From: Streptomyces sp. NRRL F-2664
GTDB taxonomy: Bacteria > Actinomycetota > Actinomycetes > Streptomycetales > Streptomycetaceae
NCBI RefSeq assembly: GCF_000719345.1
Contig: NZ_JOFX01000005.1
Coordinates: forward strand, 248,001-312,000
Direction of reading: 5' to 3'
Length of the DNA stretch: 64,000 bases
Positions 1 through 7,356 of the stretch are shown piece after piece. Within the stretch, counting starts at the first letter, position 1. Each line of letters opens with the position of its first letter. Made by a program: the position numbers and the translations under genes. The notes under the pieces were generated by a model. The model was not told the origin of the DNA, searched no databases, and saw only the letters and a program-made list of their open reading frames with translations.

Positions 1-357
1 GAGGCGGTTCTCGTCGGAGGCACGCCACGTGGGCGGCGGGTCGCGGTCGACCATGACGCGGAAGAGCCAGAAGCACTGCCGCTCGCTCATCTCCAGGGCC
101 TCTGCCAGGGCGAGGAGCTTGCGGTCCGTCCACTCCTTGACCAGGCCGCGTTCCCAGTTTCCGTACGCGCGCACACTGATCCGCAGGCGGGCGGCGAGGT
201 CCTCCTGGCTCAGGCCCAGCTCTTCGCGGCGCTGGCGCAAAATCTCCTTGCGTCGCTCCGACCGCACGGCGCCACGCGCGGACTCCTCGCCCGCCAGGCG
301 TTCCCCACCGGCTCGGGCGAGGCCATCGGACGGGCCCACCGCTGCGAGATGTGGCAC
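1..357 (-). CDS. XRE-family HTH transcriptional regulator, 3' part missing (window edge)
   Basis: The reading frame runs off the window edge; 119 codons are visible. The start is a GTG with a strong GGAGGGGGAG ribosome site 6 nt upstream. After a roughly 38-residue basic lead, residues 39-95 form a classical Cro/CI helix-turn-helix (ELGLSQEDLAARLRISVRAY), followed by a tryptophan-containing helix. The family normally binds operator DNA as a dimer, and the missing C-terminus would hold the sensor domain. It diverges from the regulator-peptidase-membrane cassette across a 216-bp intergenic region with repeated TGTGGCA heptamers, one of which overlaps this gene's own start. Control of the cassette or autoregulation is therefore plausible but inferred. 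Confidence 0.85.
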   Translation of the reverse strand, partial: MPHLAAVGPSDGLARAGGERLAGEESARGAVRSERRKEILRQRREELGLSQEDLAARLRISVRAYGNWERGLVKEWTDRKLLALAEALEMSERQCFWLFRVMVDRDPPPTWRASDENRL

Positions 358-437
358 TGAGAGCTCCCCCTCCTCCGGTCTGGATCTTCATTTCCGTGTG
401 GCGATCCTGCTACCGACTTCATTCGAGTGTCAACTAT

Positions 438-520
438 TGTGGCAATTCCAGCCTCTTGACAGCTCATTCCCGCCACAGCTGTGGCACGTTCTAGCCCTTA
501 CGGGCCGGAGCGGCTAGATT
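438..520 (+). promoter_or_regulatory. Candidate divergent promoter and operator region
   Basis: TGTGGCA occurs at 438-444 and 480-486, and again at 350-356 over the divergent gene's start. The 480 copy is half of a perfect 14-bp palindrome, GCCACAGCTGTGGC (472-485). TTGACA at 456-461 resembles a -35 box, and TAGATT at 515-520 resembles a -10 box for the rightward gene. The -35/-10 pairing is not ideal in spacing, so the boxes may belong to different promoters. Confidence 0.4.
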
Positions 521-573
521 CCAGAAGCCGACCATGTGCCGTACCGACTTCGCGCGATCTAGGAGAACCACTG

Positions 574-1242
574 GTGACAGACGGCTTCCCGGCTCCCGTC
601 GCGGTGGCCGACGCACCCCTGGCCGCGACCATCGCCCGCGTCGCCGAACTCGCGGGCAAGATGGGCCGCGACCTGAACCAGGTCTTCGACCTGCGGCGCC
701 TCTCGGAGGCCTCGGGCGTGCCCACGGATGTGGTGAAGACCCTGCTGGAAGGCAGGCCGGCCGGTGAACCCGACCTCCAGGCCCGCTTCCTGCAGCGGCT
801 CGACCTGCTCCGGCGCACCCGCGTCAAGGCGAACGGGCGCCGCTACACGCAGCAGGAGATCGCCGACGGCGCCGGCATGTCGAGGCAGCAGGCGGGAGCG
901 CTGATCAACGGCGATCGCCGCCCCACCATGGAGCACTGCGACGCCATCCAGCGCTTCTTCGGGGTGCACGCCGGCTTCCTCACGGCCCACGACGCCGACG
1001 CCCTGACGGACGCACTCCAGCGGACCGAGCAACAGCTGCTCCAGGACTACGCGGGGCGGGCGCGGGAAACCGTACCGGCCGCGGCCGCATCGTCGGGCGA
1101 TCCGCTGGCAAGACTCCTGCAGAACCACGGCGTGCGGGGCATCGCCTGGCGCGCCGCCCAACTGCCCAGCGACAAGCACCGGGACAAGGTGACCGAATGG
1201 CTGGACATGCTCCTCGAAAGCGTCAAACCGAATGAATCCTGA
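574..1242 (+). CDS. HTH regulator of a regulator-metallopeptidase-membrane cassette
   Basis: 222 aa. GTG start chosen because AGGAG lies 8 nt upstream; an upstream in-frame ATG at 481 lacks a ribosome site. Residues about 91-131 form an XRE-like helix-turn-helix (YTQQEIADGAGMSRQQAGAL) ending in the signature RFFGVHAGFL. A second conserved block lies at the C-terminus (LLQNHGVRGIAWRAAQL). The same unit occurs twice, in tandem, in the regulator at 35789-36814. It is the first gene of a cassette with a HELWH peptidase (65-nt gap) and a polytopic membrane protein. By analogy with ImmR/ImmA and DdrO/IrrE, it may be a repressor whose level is set by its neighbour; that is inference. Confidence 0.8.
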   Translation: MTDGFPAPVAVADAPLAATIARVAELAGKMGRDLNQVFDLRRLSEASGVPTDVVKTLLEGRPAGEPDLQARFLQRLDLLRRTRVKANGRRYTQQEIADGAGMSRQQAGALINGDRRPTMEHCDAIQRFFGVHAGFLTAHDADALTDALQRTEQQLLQDYAGRARETVPAAAASSGDPLARLLQNHGVRGIAWRAAQLPSDKHRDKVTEWLDMLLESVKPNES

Positions 1243-1262
1243 CCCAGTCGAAAGTCTGGGTC
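1241..1262 (+). terminator. Intercistronic hairpin overlapping a stop codon
   Basis: GACCCAG (1241-1247) pairs with CTGGGTC (1256-1262) around an 8-nt loop. The TGA of the regulator gene (1240-1242) overlaps the stem's left arm and the peptidase gene begins 45 nt further on. There is no clean T-tract, so a partial terminator or an mRNA-processing/stability element that lowers peptidase output is as likely as full termination. Confidence 0.4.
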
Positions 1263-1306
1263 TGATCCTTGAGTCCTGATCCGGATCCGCGCCGACGGGG
1301 AGAACG

Positions 1307-1864
1307 GTGAGCATAGGCAGAGAGCAGCGGCGGTTGTGCGGGGAGCTGGTGGCCGGCATCCGGCTGACCGCCCCCGTGGAGCCCGTGGAACTCTACGCTG
1401 CCCTCTGTGAGGGCATGAGCAGACACCGCGGCCGCCGGGTCGACTTCCGCATGGCTTCGTTCCCGCCCCGCACGGCCAGCGGTCTGTGGCTCGACATGGC
1501 GGACCGGGACCTCGTCGTCATCGAGGAGCGCACCGCCCCCGACCACCAACTGGTCATCCTGGGCCACGAGCTGTGGCACATGAAGGCGGGCCACTGCAGC
1601 CACCACGTCGACGGCGCCGCCGTCGCCGCGCGGCTGCTGTCCGACGAGGCCGACATCGGCGAGACGGTGCGCCGCGTCGCCGCACGCACGCGCGCCGACG
1701 TCCAGGAGGAGACCGAGGCCGAGACCTTCGGCTTACTGCTGAGCAGCCGCTGCCGGAACTGGCTGGCCGGGTCGGCGGGCCACCGGGCCCCCGTCCAGCG
1801 CAATGACCTGGCGGGGCGGATCGAGGCCTCCCTCGGCTACCGGGGACTGAGGAACGACCGTTGA
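1307..1864 (+). CDS. ImmA/IrrE-like zinc metallopeptidase (toxin-like component)
   Basis: 185 aa from a GTG start; no signal peptide, so cytoplasmic. Residues 87-91 are HELWH, a zincin HExxH motif in which the two His bind zinc and Glu activates water; the downstream EETEAETFG stretch could give the third ligand, as in ImmA/IrrE proteins. Members of that family cleave a partner HTH repressor, and the gene directly upstream is such a regulator. Codon 143 (1733-1735) is TTA, the rare leucine codon read by the bldA tRNA, so translation may be restricted to development. The stop overlaps the TTG start of the membrane gene by 4 nt, implying coupling. Annotation databases often call such proteins toxin components; I see no direct evidence of toxicity. 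Confidence 0.75.
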   Translation: MSIGREQRRLCGELVAGIRLTAPVEPVELYAALCEGMSRHRGRRVDFRMASFPPRTASGLWLDMADRDLVVIEERTAPDHQLVILGHELWHMKAGHCSHHVDGAAVAARLLSDEADIGETVRRVAARTRADVQEETEAETFGLLLSSRCRNWLAGSAGHRAPVQRNDLAGRIEASLGYRGLRNDR

Positions 1865-3033
1865 CCGGTGAGGACTACTACATACCGGCAGCGGCGATGG
1901 CGATCTCACTCGCCTTCAAGCTGCCGGCGCTGCGGCACAACTGGCGGGACCCGCTCCTGCGCTCGGTCGTGGCCCTGCTGGCGCTGGCCGGGGCGGTGTT
2001 CGCCTTCGCCGCCCCGCCCACCATCGCGGCCGTCAACCGCTGGACCGGGGTCGCCAACTTCTCGGCCCCGCTGGTGTACTGCCTGATCACCGCGTTCAGC
2101 GCCTCCTGCCTGGTTCTGATGGTCAACTGGCGGGGCGGGCCGCCCGAACAGACCCGGCGCGTCTCCCGCCGCTGGATCCTCGGCTACAGCATCGTGATCG
2201 TGGCCCTGGTCGCGCTCTTCGCCCTCGGGGAGACCCCGGAGGAGCGCCTGCGGGACTTCGACACCTTCTACGCGAACACGCCCTACGTCGGCCAGATGAT
2301 CGCCCTCTACCTGCTGGCGCACCACGTGGCGGCGGTGGTGATGGTGGTCCTGTGCTGGCGCTGGTCCCTCCAGGTACGCGGCTGGCTCCGGATCGGCCTG
2401 ATGATCATCGTCGCCGGCTACCTCTTCAACCTCGGCTACGACGCCACGAAGATGACCGCCGTCGTCGCCCGCTGGCTCGGTCACGACCTCGACGGCCTGA
2501 GCACCTACGTGGCGCCGCCGCTCGCCTCCCTCGGGGCGCTGATCAGCGCCATGGGCTTCGTGGTGCCGCTCGTCTGCCAGCGGCTCTCGGACCAGTGGCA
2601 GACCTGGGCGACGTACCGCCGGCTCGGCGCGCTGTGGCAGGAGGTGCAGATCTCCGCCCCCGTCGGCACGCCCTCCGTGCAGATGGCCTGGTGGACGGCC
2701 GGCGAACTGCGGGTCATCCAGCGGGAGTCCGACATCCACGACGGGTTCCTGCACCTCGGCCCCTACTTCGACAAGGGCCTGCGCGACGATGCCCACGCCA
2801 CCGCCGTCGCCCAGGGCGCCGACGAGGAGACGGCCCGCGCCGTCGCCGACGCCGCCATGGTCGCGGCCGCCGTACGGGCCCGGTCCGCGGACCCCGAGGG
2901 CGGGATCGTCGGCGAGGACGAGGAGACCCTGATGGACGCCTGCGACGGGCCCCGGGACCTCCTGCGGATCTCGGACGCCCTGCGGCGTTCGCCGGTGGTG
3001 CAGGCCGTCCGGCGGCAGGCGACGACGGTCTAG
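1861..3033 (+). CDS. MAB_1171c-family polytopic membrane protein (putative transporter or sensor)
   Basis: 390 aa. TTG start overlaps the peptidase stop (TTGA), typical of coupled translation. About seven hydrophobic segments occupy residues 5-245 (for example LLALAGAVFAFAAPPTIAAV and GYSIVIVALVALFALG), followed by a roughly 150-residue cytoplasmic tail rich in acidic residues. The fold matches, from memory, the MAB_1171c/DUF6545 group common in Streptomyces; no substrate is known. Position as third gene of the cassette suggests it is the membrane input or effector of the peptidase-regulator pair. Its TAG stop lies within the terminal repeat of the 105-bp element at 3028-3132, so the last residues may differ from relatives. 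Confidence 0.75.
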   Translation: MTGEDYYIPAAAMAISLAFKLPALRHNWRDPLLRSVVALLALAGAVFAFAAPPTIAAVNRWTGVANFSAPLVYCLITAFSASCLVLMVNWRGGPPEQTRRVSRRWILGYSIVIVALVALFALGETPEERLRDFDTFYANTPYVGQMIALYLLAHHVAAVVMVVLCWRWSLQVRGWLRIGLMIIVAGYLFNLGYDATKMTAVVARWLGHDLDGLSTYVAPPLASLGALISAMGFVVPLVCQRLSDQWQTWATYRRLGALWQEVQISAPVGTPSVQMAWWTAGELRVIQRESDIHDGFLHLGPYFDKGLRDDAHATAVAQGADEETARAVADAAMVAAAVRARSADPEGGIVGEDEETLMDACDGPRDLLRISDALRRSPVVQAVRRQATTV

Positions 3034-3132
3034 GGGGTGTTGCGAAAGTCCCGCACGGCGCCCACGGCGCCCGGCACGCACTCTCGCCGCACCGGCCGAA
3101 GCCCCGAGTACGCCCAGTACGAGGGCCTAGAC
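3028..3132. repeat. Small element with 7-bp terminal inverted repeats that donates stop codons to both flanking genes
   Basis: GTCTAGG at 3028-3034 and CCTAGAC at 3126-3132 are perfect terminal inverted repeats around about 91 bp containing GGGTGTTGCGAAAGTCCC, a doubled GGCGCC motif and a GTACGCCCAGTAC dyad. The TAG in each terminal repeat is the stop codon of the gene on that side: MAB_1171c protein on + and DUF4239 protein on -. I recall similar short sequences ending in TTTCGCAACACCC between Streptomyces genes, but cannot check copy number. No second copy was seen in this window. Confidence 0.45.
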
Positions 3133-3792
3133 GATCAGCGCGCTGAAGAGCCCCGCCAGGAGCAGCTCCCGCCCCGACCGCCGGATCTGCAGCGTGAAGA
3201 TCAGCCCGACGGTGACCACCCCGCCGACGAGCAGCCCGAACCACACCACGCTCGGCAGCGTCGACTCGGAGCTCTGGGTCCGCGAGTGGCGGGCCTCGTC
3301 GGCGGCGGCGATGTGGTCCAGCAGCGGCTGGTAGGCCTGCGCCTGGAGTTCGGTCGTGGGGCTCTGGTGGGTGACGGAGGTGCGGAGCTTGCCGAGCAGC
3401 TCGCCGCCCTCGGCCGAGGCGCTCTCGCCGGAGGTCAGCAGCGGCCAGTCCACGGCGACGGTGTGCGAGACGTACGCGTCCACCTCGCCCCGGATCCGGT
3501 CGCGGACGGCAGCCGGGTAGACGTCGGCGCGCTGGGTGACCTCGTACAGCGCCTGGGCCTCCCGGCGCACGCTGTCCTCGGCGGCACCGCGCGCCTCCCA
3601 TACGCCCGCGATGGCCAGGCCCAGCACGATCGCGTAGACCACGCCCACCATCATCGTCATGTACTCGATGACGTCGGGGGTTTCGCTCGTGTCCTCGTCG
3701 GCGGCGGCCCGGCGGTGCCGGATCGCCGCGAGGGCGAGGACGAGGGCGCAGACGAGCGCCATGGCAATGGCCAGGACCAGCCATTCGGACAC
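3127..3792 (-). CDS. DUF4239 (bestrophin-like) membrane protein, C-terminally shortened
   Basis: 221 aa. GTG start has GGGAG 8 nt upstream. One N-terminal membrane segment (LVLAIAMALVCALVLALAAI) is followed by the family block SETPDVIEYMTMMVGVVYAI with a second segment, a long soluble helical region, and a third segment near the C-terminus (VVWFGLLVGGVVTVGLIFTL). From memory, relatives run on for another 30-40 residues after GLFSALI, including a fourth hydrophobic stretch; here the protein stops one residue later at a TAG contributed by the 105-bp element. Function of the family is unknown. It is probably co-transcribed with the proline-rich gene 56 nt upstream. Confidence 0.8.
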   Translation of the reverse strand: MSEWLVLAIAMALVCALVLALAAIRHRRAAADEDTSETPDVIEYMTMMVGVVYAIVLGLAIAGVWEARGAAEDSVRREAQALYEVTQRADVYPAAVRDRIRGEVDAYVSHTVAVDWPLLTSGESASAEGGELLGKLRTSVTHQSPTTELQAQAYQPLLDHIAAADEARHSRTQSSESTLPSVVWFGLLVGGVVTVGLIFTLQIRRSGRELLLAGLFSALIV

Positions 3793-3848
3793 GTGGATTC
3801 TCCCGGTGGTGTGGATCGGTGGGCGGACGGCGGTACGGACGGGCAGGG

Positions 3849-4439
3849 TCAGCGCCGGCTCGTGCCACGCGGGCGCAGCGCGGCGGCGGCGAGCACGGCG
3901 GGCGTGGTGACGACGACCATGAGCATGACGGTGGACATCCCGCCCGGGTCGCGCCGCTGCAGGGCGACAGAGCGGTACGGACGCACGTGGAAGGCGCTCA
4001 TGGGCGCGGCGGCGGCCCTGGGCCGGGGCGGGGCGGACGCTACGGCAGGAGCCGCTGCGGAAGCCGCCTGCGGCTCCGGCGCGGGCGTCGGCGGCTCCGC
4101 CGGCGCGGCCACCGCCTTCGCGGAGGGCCCGGCCGGCGCCACGGCGGCGGACGGCTGCTCCGGCCCGGGCGTGCCCGGCACCGCGGGGCGCGCCCCGGCG
4201 GCGGGCCCGGGGCTCCGCCCGGGATGGCGCACCGTCGGCCCGCCTGTTCCGGGCACGGTGACGCGGACCGGGGGCCCGCCCACCGGCGGCACGTGCGGGC
4301 GCTGCGGGCGGCCGGCCGGGACGCACAGGTCGACGCGGGCCCCCCGGCCGTGGCCGTCGCCCGCGACCGCCACGTGGCCGTGGAGCGGACAGAGCGCCGC
4401 CACCAGCCCCGCCCCGGCGAAGTACTGCCATGCGGCCAC
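3849..4439 (-). CDS. Proline/alanine-rich membrane-anchored hypothetical protein
   Basis: 196 aa. The GTG start at 4439 is set by GGGAGGA 7 nt upstream; the open frame extends further but without a ribosome site. A hydrophobic N-terminus (VAAWQYFAGAGLVAALC) is followed by a short His/Gly/Val domain, a long Pro/Ala/Gly-rich linker (residues about 75-150) and a C-terminal membrane segment (MLMVVVTTPAVLAAAAL) with a positive end. I do not recognise a family. Placed 56 nt before the DUF4239 gene on the same strand, so probably one operon. Codon bias fits a real gene, although the low-complexity middle limits confidence. Confidence 0.6.
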   Translation of the reverse strand: MAAWQYFAGAGLVAALCPLHGHVAVAGDGHGRGARVDLCVPAGRPQRPHVPPVGGPPVRVTVPGTGGPTVRHPGRSPGPAAGARPAVPGTPGPEQPSAAVAPAGPSAKAVAAPAEPPTPAPEPQAASAAAPAVASAPPRPRAAAAPMSAFHVRPYRSVALQRRDPGGMSTVMLMVVVTTPAVLAAAALRPRGTSRR

Positions 4440-4576
4440 CGCGCGTCCTCCCGATCTCCGCAAGCGACAAGGGTTACGCCTGAAGAAACGATCAAGGCCC
4501 GGCTTCGACACGCGGCGGGCCCGGGGAATCCGTGCACCTGCCGCGCCGGCCGCGAGCGGCAGGGCGCCCGAGAACG

Positions 4577-4611
4577 CCGAAGGGGCGCGGCCATCGGCCG
4601 CGCCCCTTCGG
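4577..4611 (-). terminator. Rho-independent-type hairpin after metG
   Basis: A perfect 16-bp stem (4577-4592 with 4596-4611) around a 3-nt loop, 12 nt past the metG stop. The arm CCGAAGGGGCGCGGCC is almost fully GC. No long T-run follows, which is usual in Streptomyces. Confidence 0.8.
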
Positions 4612-4623
4612 TCCGGACGGGTG

Positions 4624-6339
4624 TCAGCCGGCCTCGGAACCACCGAAACGCTCGCGGTAGGACTCCAGGTCCTCCTCGGTGACGCGGGCGAAGAGCACCG
4701 GCGGGACGGTGAACGGGGTACCGGCCGGGACCGCGTCCAGGGCCTTGGCCTGCTCGGGGGCGACCCACGACGCCGTGTCGTCGGCGAGCGCGAACGCCGA
4801 GCGCATGGCGCGTGCCGAGGCCGGGATGAACGGCTCGGAGACCACCGAGTAGAGGTGGATGAGGTTCATCGCGGTGCGCAGGGTGAGCGCGGCGCCGTCG
4901 AGGTCGGTCTTGACCTCCAGCCAGGGGGCCTTCTCGTCCAGGTAGGCGTTGCCGGCGGACCACAGGGCGCGCAGCGCGGCCGCGGCCTTGCGGTACTGGA
5001 GGGTGTCCATGTGGCCCTCGTACTCGGCGAGCAGCTCGGCGATCTGCTCGCCGAGCTTGGCCTCGGCCTCGCCGGCGGGGCTGCCGGCCGGGACCTCGTC
5101 GCCGAACTTCTTGCGGGAGAAGGTCAGGACGCGGTTCACGAAGTTGCCGAGGGTGCCGCCGAGGTCCTTGTTGACCGTGGCGGCGAAGTGCTCCCACGTG
5201 AAGGACGAGTCGTCGGACTCGGGGGCGTTGGCGATCAGGAAGTAGCGCCAGAAGTCGGCGGGAAGGATCTCCAGCGCCTGGTCGGTGAAGACGCCGCGCT
5301 TCTGCGAGGTGGAGAACTTGCCGCCGTAGTACGTCAGCCAGTTGAAGGCCTTGACGTAGTCGACCTTCTTCCACGGCTCGCGGGTGCCCAGCTCGGTGGC
5401 GGGGAACATCACCGTGTGGAACGGGACGTTGTCCTTGGCCATGAACTGGGTGTAGCGGACGTCCTCGGCCTCGTACCACCAGGCCTTGTAGTCGCGGTTC
5501 GCCGGATCGGCGTCCGCCCACTCCTTGGTGGAGGCGATGTACTCGATCGGGGCGTCGAACCAGACGTAGAAGACCTTGCCCTCGGCGGCCAGGTCGGGCC
5601 AGGTGTCGGCCGGCACCGGGACGCCCCAGTCGAGGTCACGGGTGATGGCGCGGTCGTGCAGGCCCTCGGTCAGCCACTTGCGGGCGATCGAGGAGGCCAG
5701 CTGCGGCCACTCCTCCTCGTGCTCGGCGACCCAGGCCTCGACCTCGTGCTGGAGCTTGGACTGCAGGAGGAAGAGGTGCTTGGTCTCCCGGACTTCCAGC
5801 TCCGTGGAGCCGGAGATGGCCGAGCGCGGCTCGATCAGGTCCGTGGGGTCCAGGACGCGGGTGCAGTTCTCGCACTGGTCGCCGCGGGCCTTGTCGTAGC
5901 CGCAGTGCGGGCAGGTGCCCTCGACGTAGCGGTCCGGCAGGAAGCGGCCGTCGGCCGGCGAGTAGACCTGCCGGATCGCCCGCTCCTCGATGAAGCCGTT
6001 CTCCTGGAGCCGGCGGGCGAAGTGCTGGGTGATCTCGACGTTCTGCGGCGAGGAGCTGCGGCCGAAGTAGTCGAAGGACAGCTCGAAGCCGTCGTAGACC
6101 GCCTTCTGGGCGTCGTGGGCCTGCGCGCAGAAGTCGGCGACCGAGATCCCGGCCTCCTTGGCGGCGAGTTCGGCGGGGGTGCCGTGCTCGTCGGTGGCGC
6201 AGATGTAGAGGACGTCGTGGCCGCGCTGGCGGAGGTACCGGGAGTACACATCCGCCGGAAGCATCGACCCGACCATGTTGCCCAGGTGCTTGATCCCGTT
6301 GATGTAGGGAAGCGCGCTGGTGATCAGGTGTCGAGCCAT
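4624..6339 (-). CDS. metG: Methionyl-tRNA synthetase
   Basis: 571 aa; charges tRNA-Met with methionine in the cytoplasm. The start ATG ([12 protein letters not shown]) matches the family; an ATG five codons upstream has poorer ribosome-site spacing. The class I HIGH motif appears as the HLGN variant ([10 protein letters not shown], about residue 18). A CxxC..CxxC zinc knuckle ([17 protein letters not shown]) lies near residues 141-157. The KMSKS-equivalent loop reads [15 protein letters not shown]-type variants are normal for this subtype. An anticodon-binding helical domain completes the protein; no C-terminal EMAP-type tRNA-binding extension is present. Single-gene unit ending in a strong hairpin. 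Confidence 0.97.
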   Translation of the reverse strand: MARHLITSALPYINGIKHLGNMVGSMLPADVYSRYLRQRGHDVLYICATDEHGTPAELAAKEAGISVADFCAQAHDAQKAVYDGFELSFDYFGRSSSPQNVEITQHFARRLQENGFIEERAIRQVYSPADGRFLPDRYVEGTCPHCGYDKARGDQCENCTRVLDPTDLIEPRSAISGSTELEVRETKHLFLLQSKLQHEVEAWVAEHEEEWPQLASSIARKWLTEGLHDRAITRDLDWGVPVPADTWPDLAAEGKVFYVWFDAPIEYIASTKEWADADPANRDYKAWWYEAEDVRYTQFMAKDNVPFHTVMFPATELGTREPWKKVDYVKAFNWLTYYGGKFSTSQKRGVFTDQALEILPADFWRYFLIANAPESDDSSFTWEHFAATVNKDLGGTLGNFVNRVLTFSRKKFGDEVPAGSPAGEAEAKLGEQIAELLAEYEGHMDTLQYRKAAAALRALWSAGNAYLDEKAPWLEVKTDLDGAALTLRTAMNLIHLYSVVSEPFIPASARAMRSAFALADDTASWVAPEQAKALDAVPAGTPFTVPPVLFARVTEEDLESYRERFGGSEAG

Positions 6340-6463
6340 CCTCGGATGCTCCATTTCCTCTGTGCGGTGCGTCGTGACGTCACGGACTGTGAGTGCGGTT
6401 CATCGTATCGAACCGCCGAACGGCCACGCGCCGCAATTGTTCTCCGGTGGACACAAAGCAAAA

Positions 6464-6497
6464 GCGAGGGCAGTGACCTCTCCGTCACGGCCCTCGC
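6464..6497 (-). terminator. Hairpin in the metG-sigma divergent region
   Basis: GCGAGGGC pairs with GCCCTCGC, and an inner GTGAC pairs with GTCAC, separated by one A.G mismatch; the loop is CTCTCC. On the minus strand it is followed by GCTTTTGCTTTG, so it has terminator form for leftward transcripts and lies 125 nt before metG. The 6340-6717 gap contains otherwise only candidate promoter sequences (TACGAT on the minus strand near metG) and the CGATC repeats listed separately; I see no gene. Confidence 0.6.
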
Positions 6498-6595
6498 GAT
6501 CGCGCCCATGGTACAGCGGGACCGCGCAGCGCCCGACCGGCGGGACGGCGGCACCGGTCGCGGGCATATGCATACGTGCTGGCTGGAGACCTGTG

Positions 6596-6621
6596 CGATC
6601 GAGAACGATCACGGTTCGATC
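6596..6621. promoter_or_regulatory. Three CGATC repeats at helical spacing
   Basis: CGATC occurs at 6596, 6606 and 6617, spaced 10 and 11 bp (one DNA turn each), and the outer copies form the dyad GATCGA...TCGATC. It lies about 100 bp upstream of the sigma-factor gene. This looks like an operator for a multimeric binding protein; no family can be named. Confidence 0.35.
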
Positions 6622-6717
6622 ATCGGCGACGCATTGCTTCCCAGGTTTCTTCTCTGCGCCCCCCAAGTGCGCCCGCGCTGCTTTTCTGTCCTGCACACCA
6701 GGGGATGAGGTGGAGCG

Positions 6718-7356
6718 GTGAGCGATGGCGGACCGGAGGAGTCCGGTGGGGCCGTGGGACTGCCGAGCCGGCGTCGGCGGCCGACTCCCATGAGCCAGTG
6801 GGACCCGGCGGCACGCCTGTCGTACTGGGCCTTCCATGCCAACCGGCGCCCCGTGTACATGCGCTTCGCGTATCTGCAGCTGGGGTCGGACACGGATGCC
6901 GAGGAGGCCGTGGACGCCACCTTCGACTCCATCATGGGCGACTGGCTGCGCATGCTCCACATGGACCGCCTGGACGCGTACGCGTGGACCGTCCTCAAGC
7001 ACTGCCTGGTCGACCGCCGGCAGCGGCGCCACCCCTGGCAGCAGGAACCGGAGCCCATGGACATCAGCGCCTTCGAGGCGGCGCTCAAGGAAGCGCACGC
7101 CGACCAGTACGAGGTGCTGACCGACACGATCCGCTTCTACTCGGCCGTGTCCCGGCTCGCAGAGCGCCAGCGCGACACCGTGCTCCTGCGGTACGGGCTG
7201 CAGTGCACACCCGGCGAGGCGGCCTCCGTGATGGGCGTCGACGAACCCACCGTCCGCTCCTACCTGGGCCAGGCCCACCGACGCCTCGCCCGGCTGCTCG
7301 ACACGTGCGCCGATCCGGCGGACGCGTCGGAGCCGGCCGAACCAGCCGGATCATGA
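6718..7356 (+). CDS. Sigma-70-family (ECF-like) RNA polymerase sigma factor
   Basis: 212 aa. GTG start with GAGGTGGAG just upstream. Residues about 35-110 form a region 2-like helical domain, poorly conserved; region 4 is clear at residues 141-195 (LAERQRDTVLLRYGLQCTPGEAASVMGV then TVRSYLGQAHRRL). It should direct RNA polymerase to a small promoter set. No membrane anti-sigma gene follows. Instead the stop overlaps by 4 nt (ATGA) the start of a large IclR-like protein, implying coupled synthesis of two DNA-binding regulators. I cannot assign an ECF group. Confidence 0.8.
   Translation: MSDGGPEESGGAVGLPSRRRRPTPMSQWDPAARLSYWAFHANRRPVYMRFAYLQLGSDTDAEEAVDATFDSIMGDWLRMLHMDRLDAYAWTVLKHCLVDRRQRRHPWQQEPEPMDISAFEAALKEAHADQYEVLTDTIRFYSAVSRLAERQRDTVLLRYGLQCTPGEAASVMGVDEPTVRSYLGQAHRRLARLLDTCADPADASEPAEPAGS

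Noticed and set aside
6340..6600. A T-box riboswitch upstream of metG
   Set aside because: GGTACAGCGGGACCGCG resembles the T-box bulge sequence but lies on the wrong strand and is not followed by a matching antiterminator/terminator arrangement toward metG.
3037..6708. A 1,223-codon open frame opposite metG
   Set aside because: It is antisense to a certain gene, has low-complexity Gly/Arg/Val-rich composition and no family motif; it is a product of high GC content in the opposite frame.
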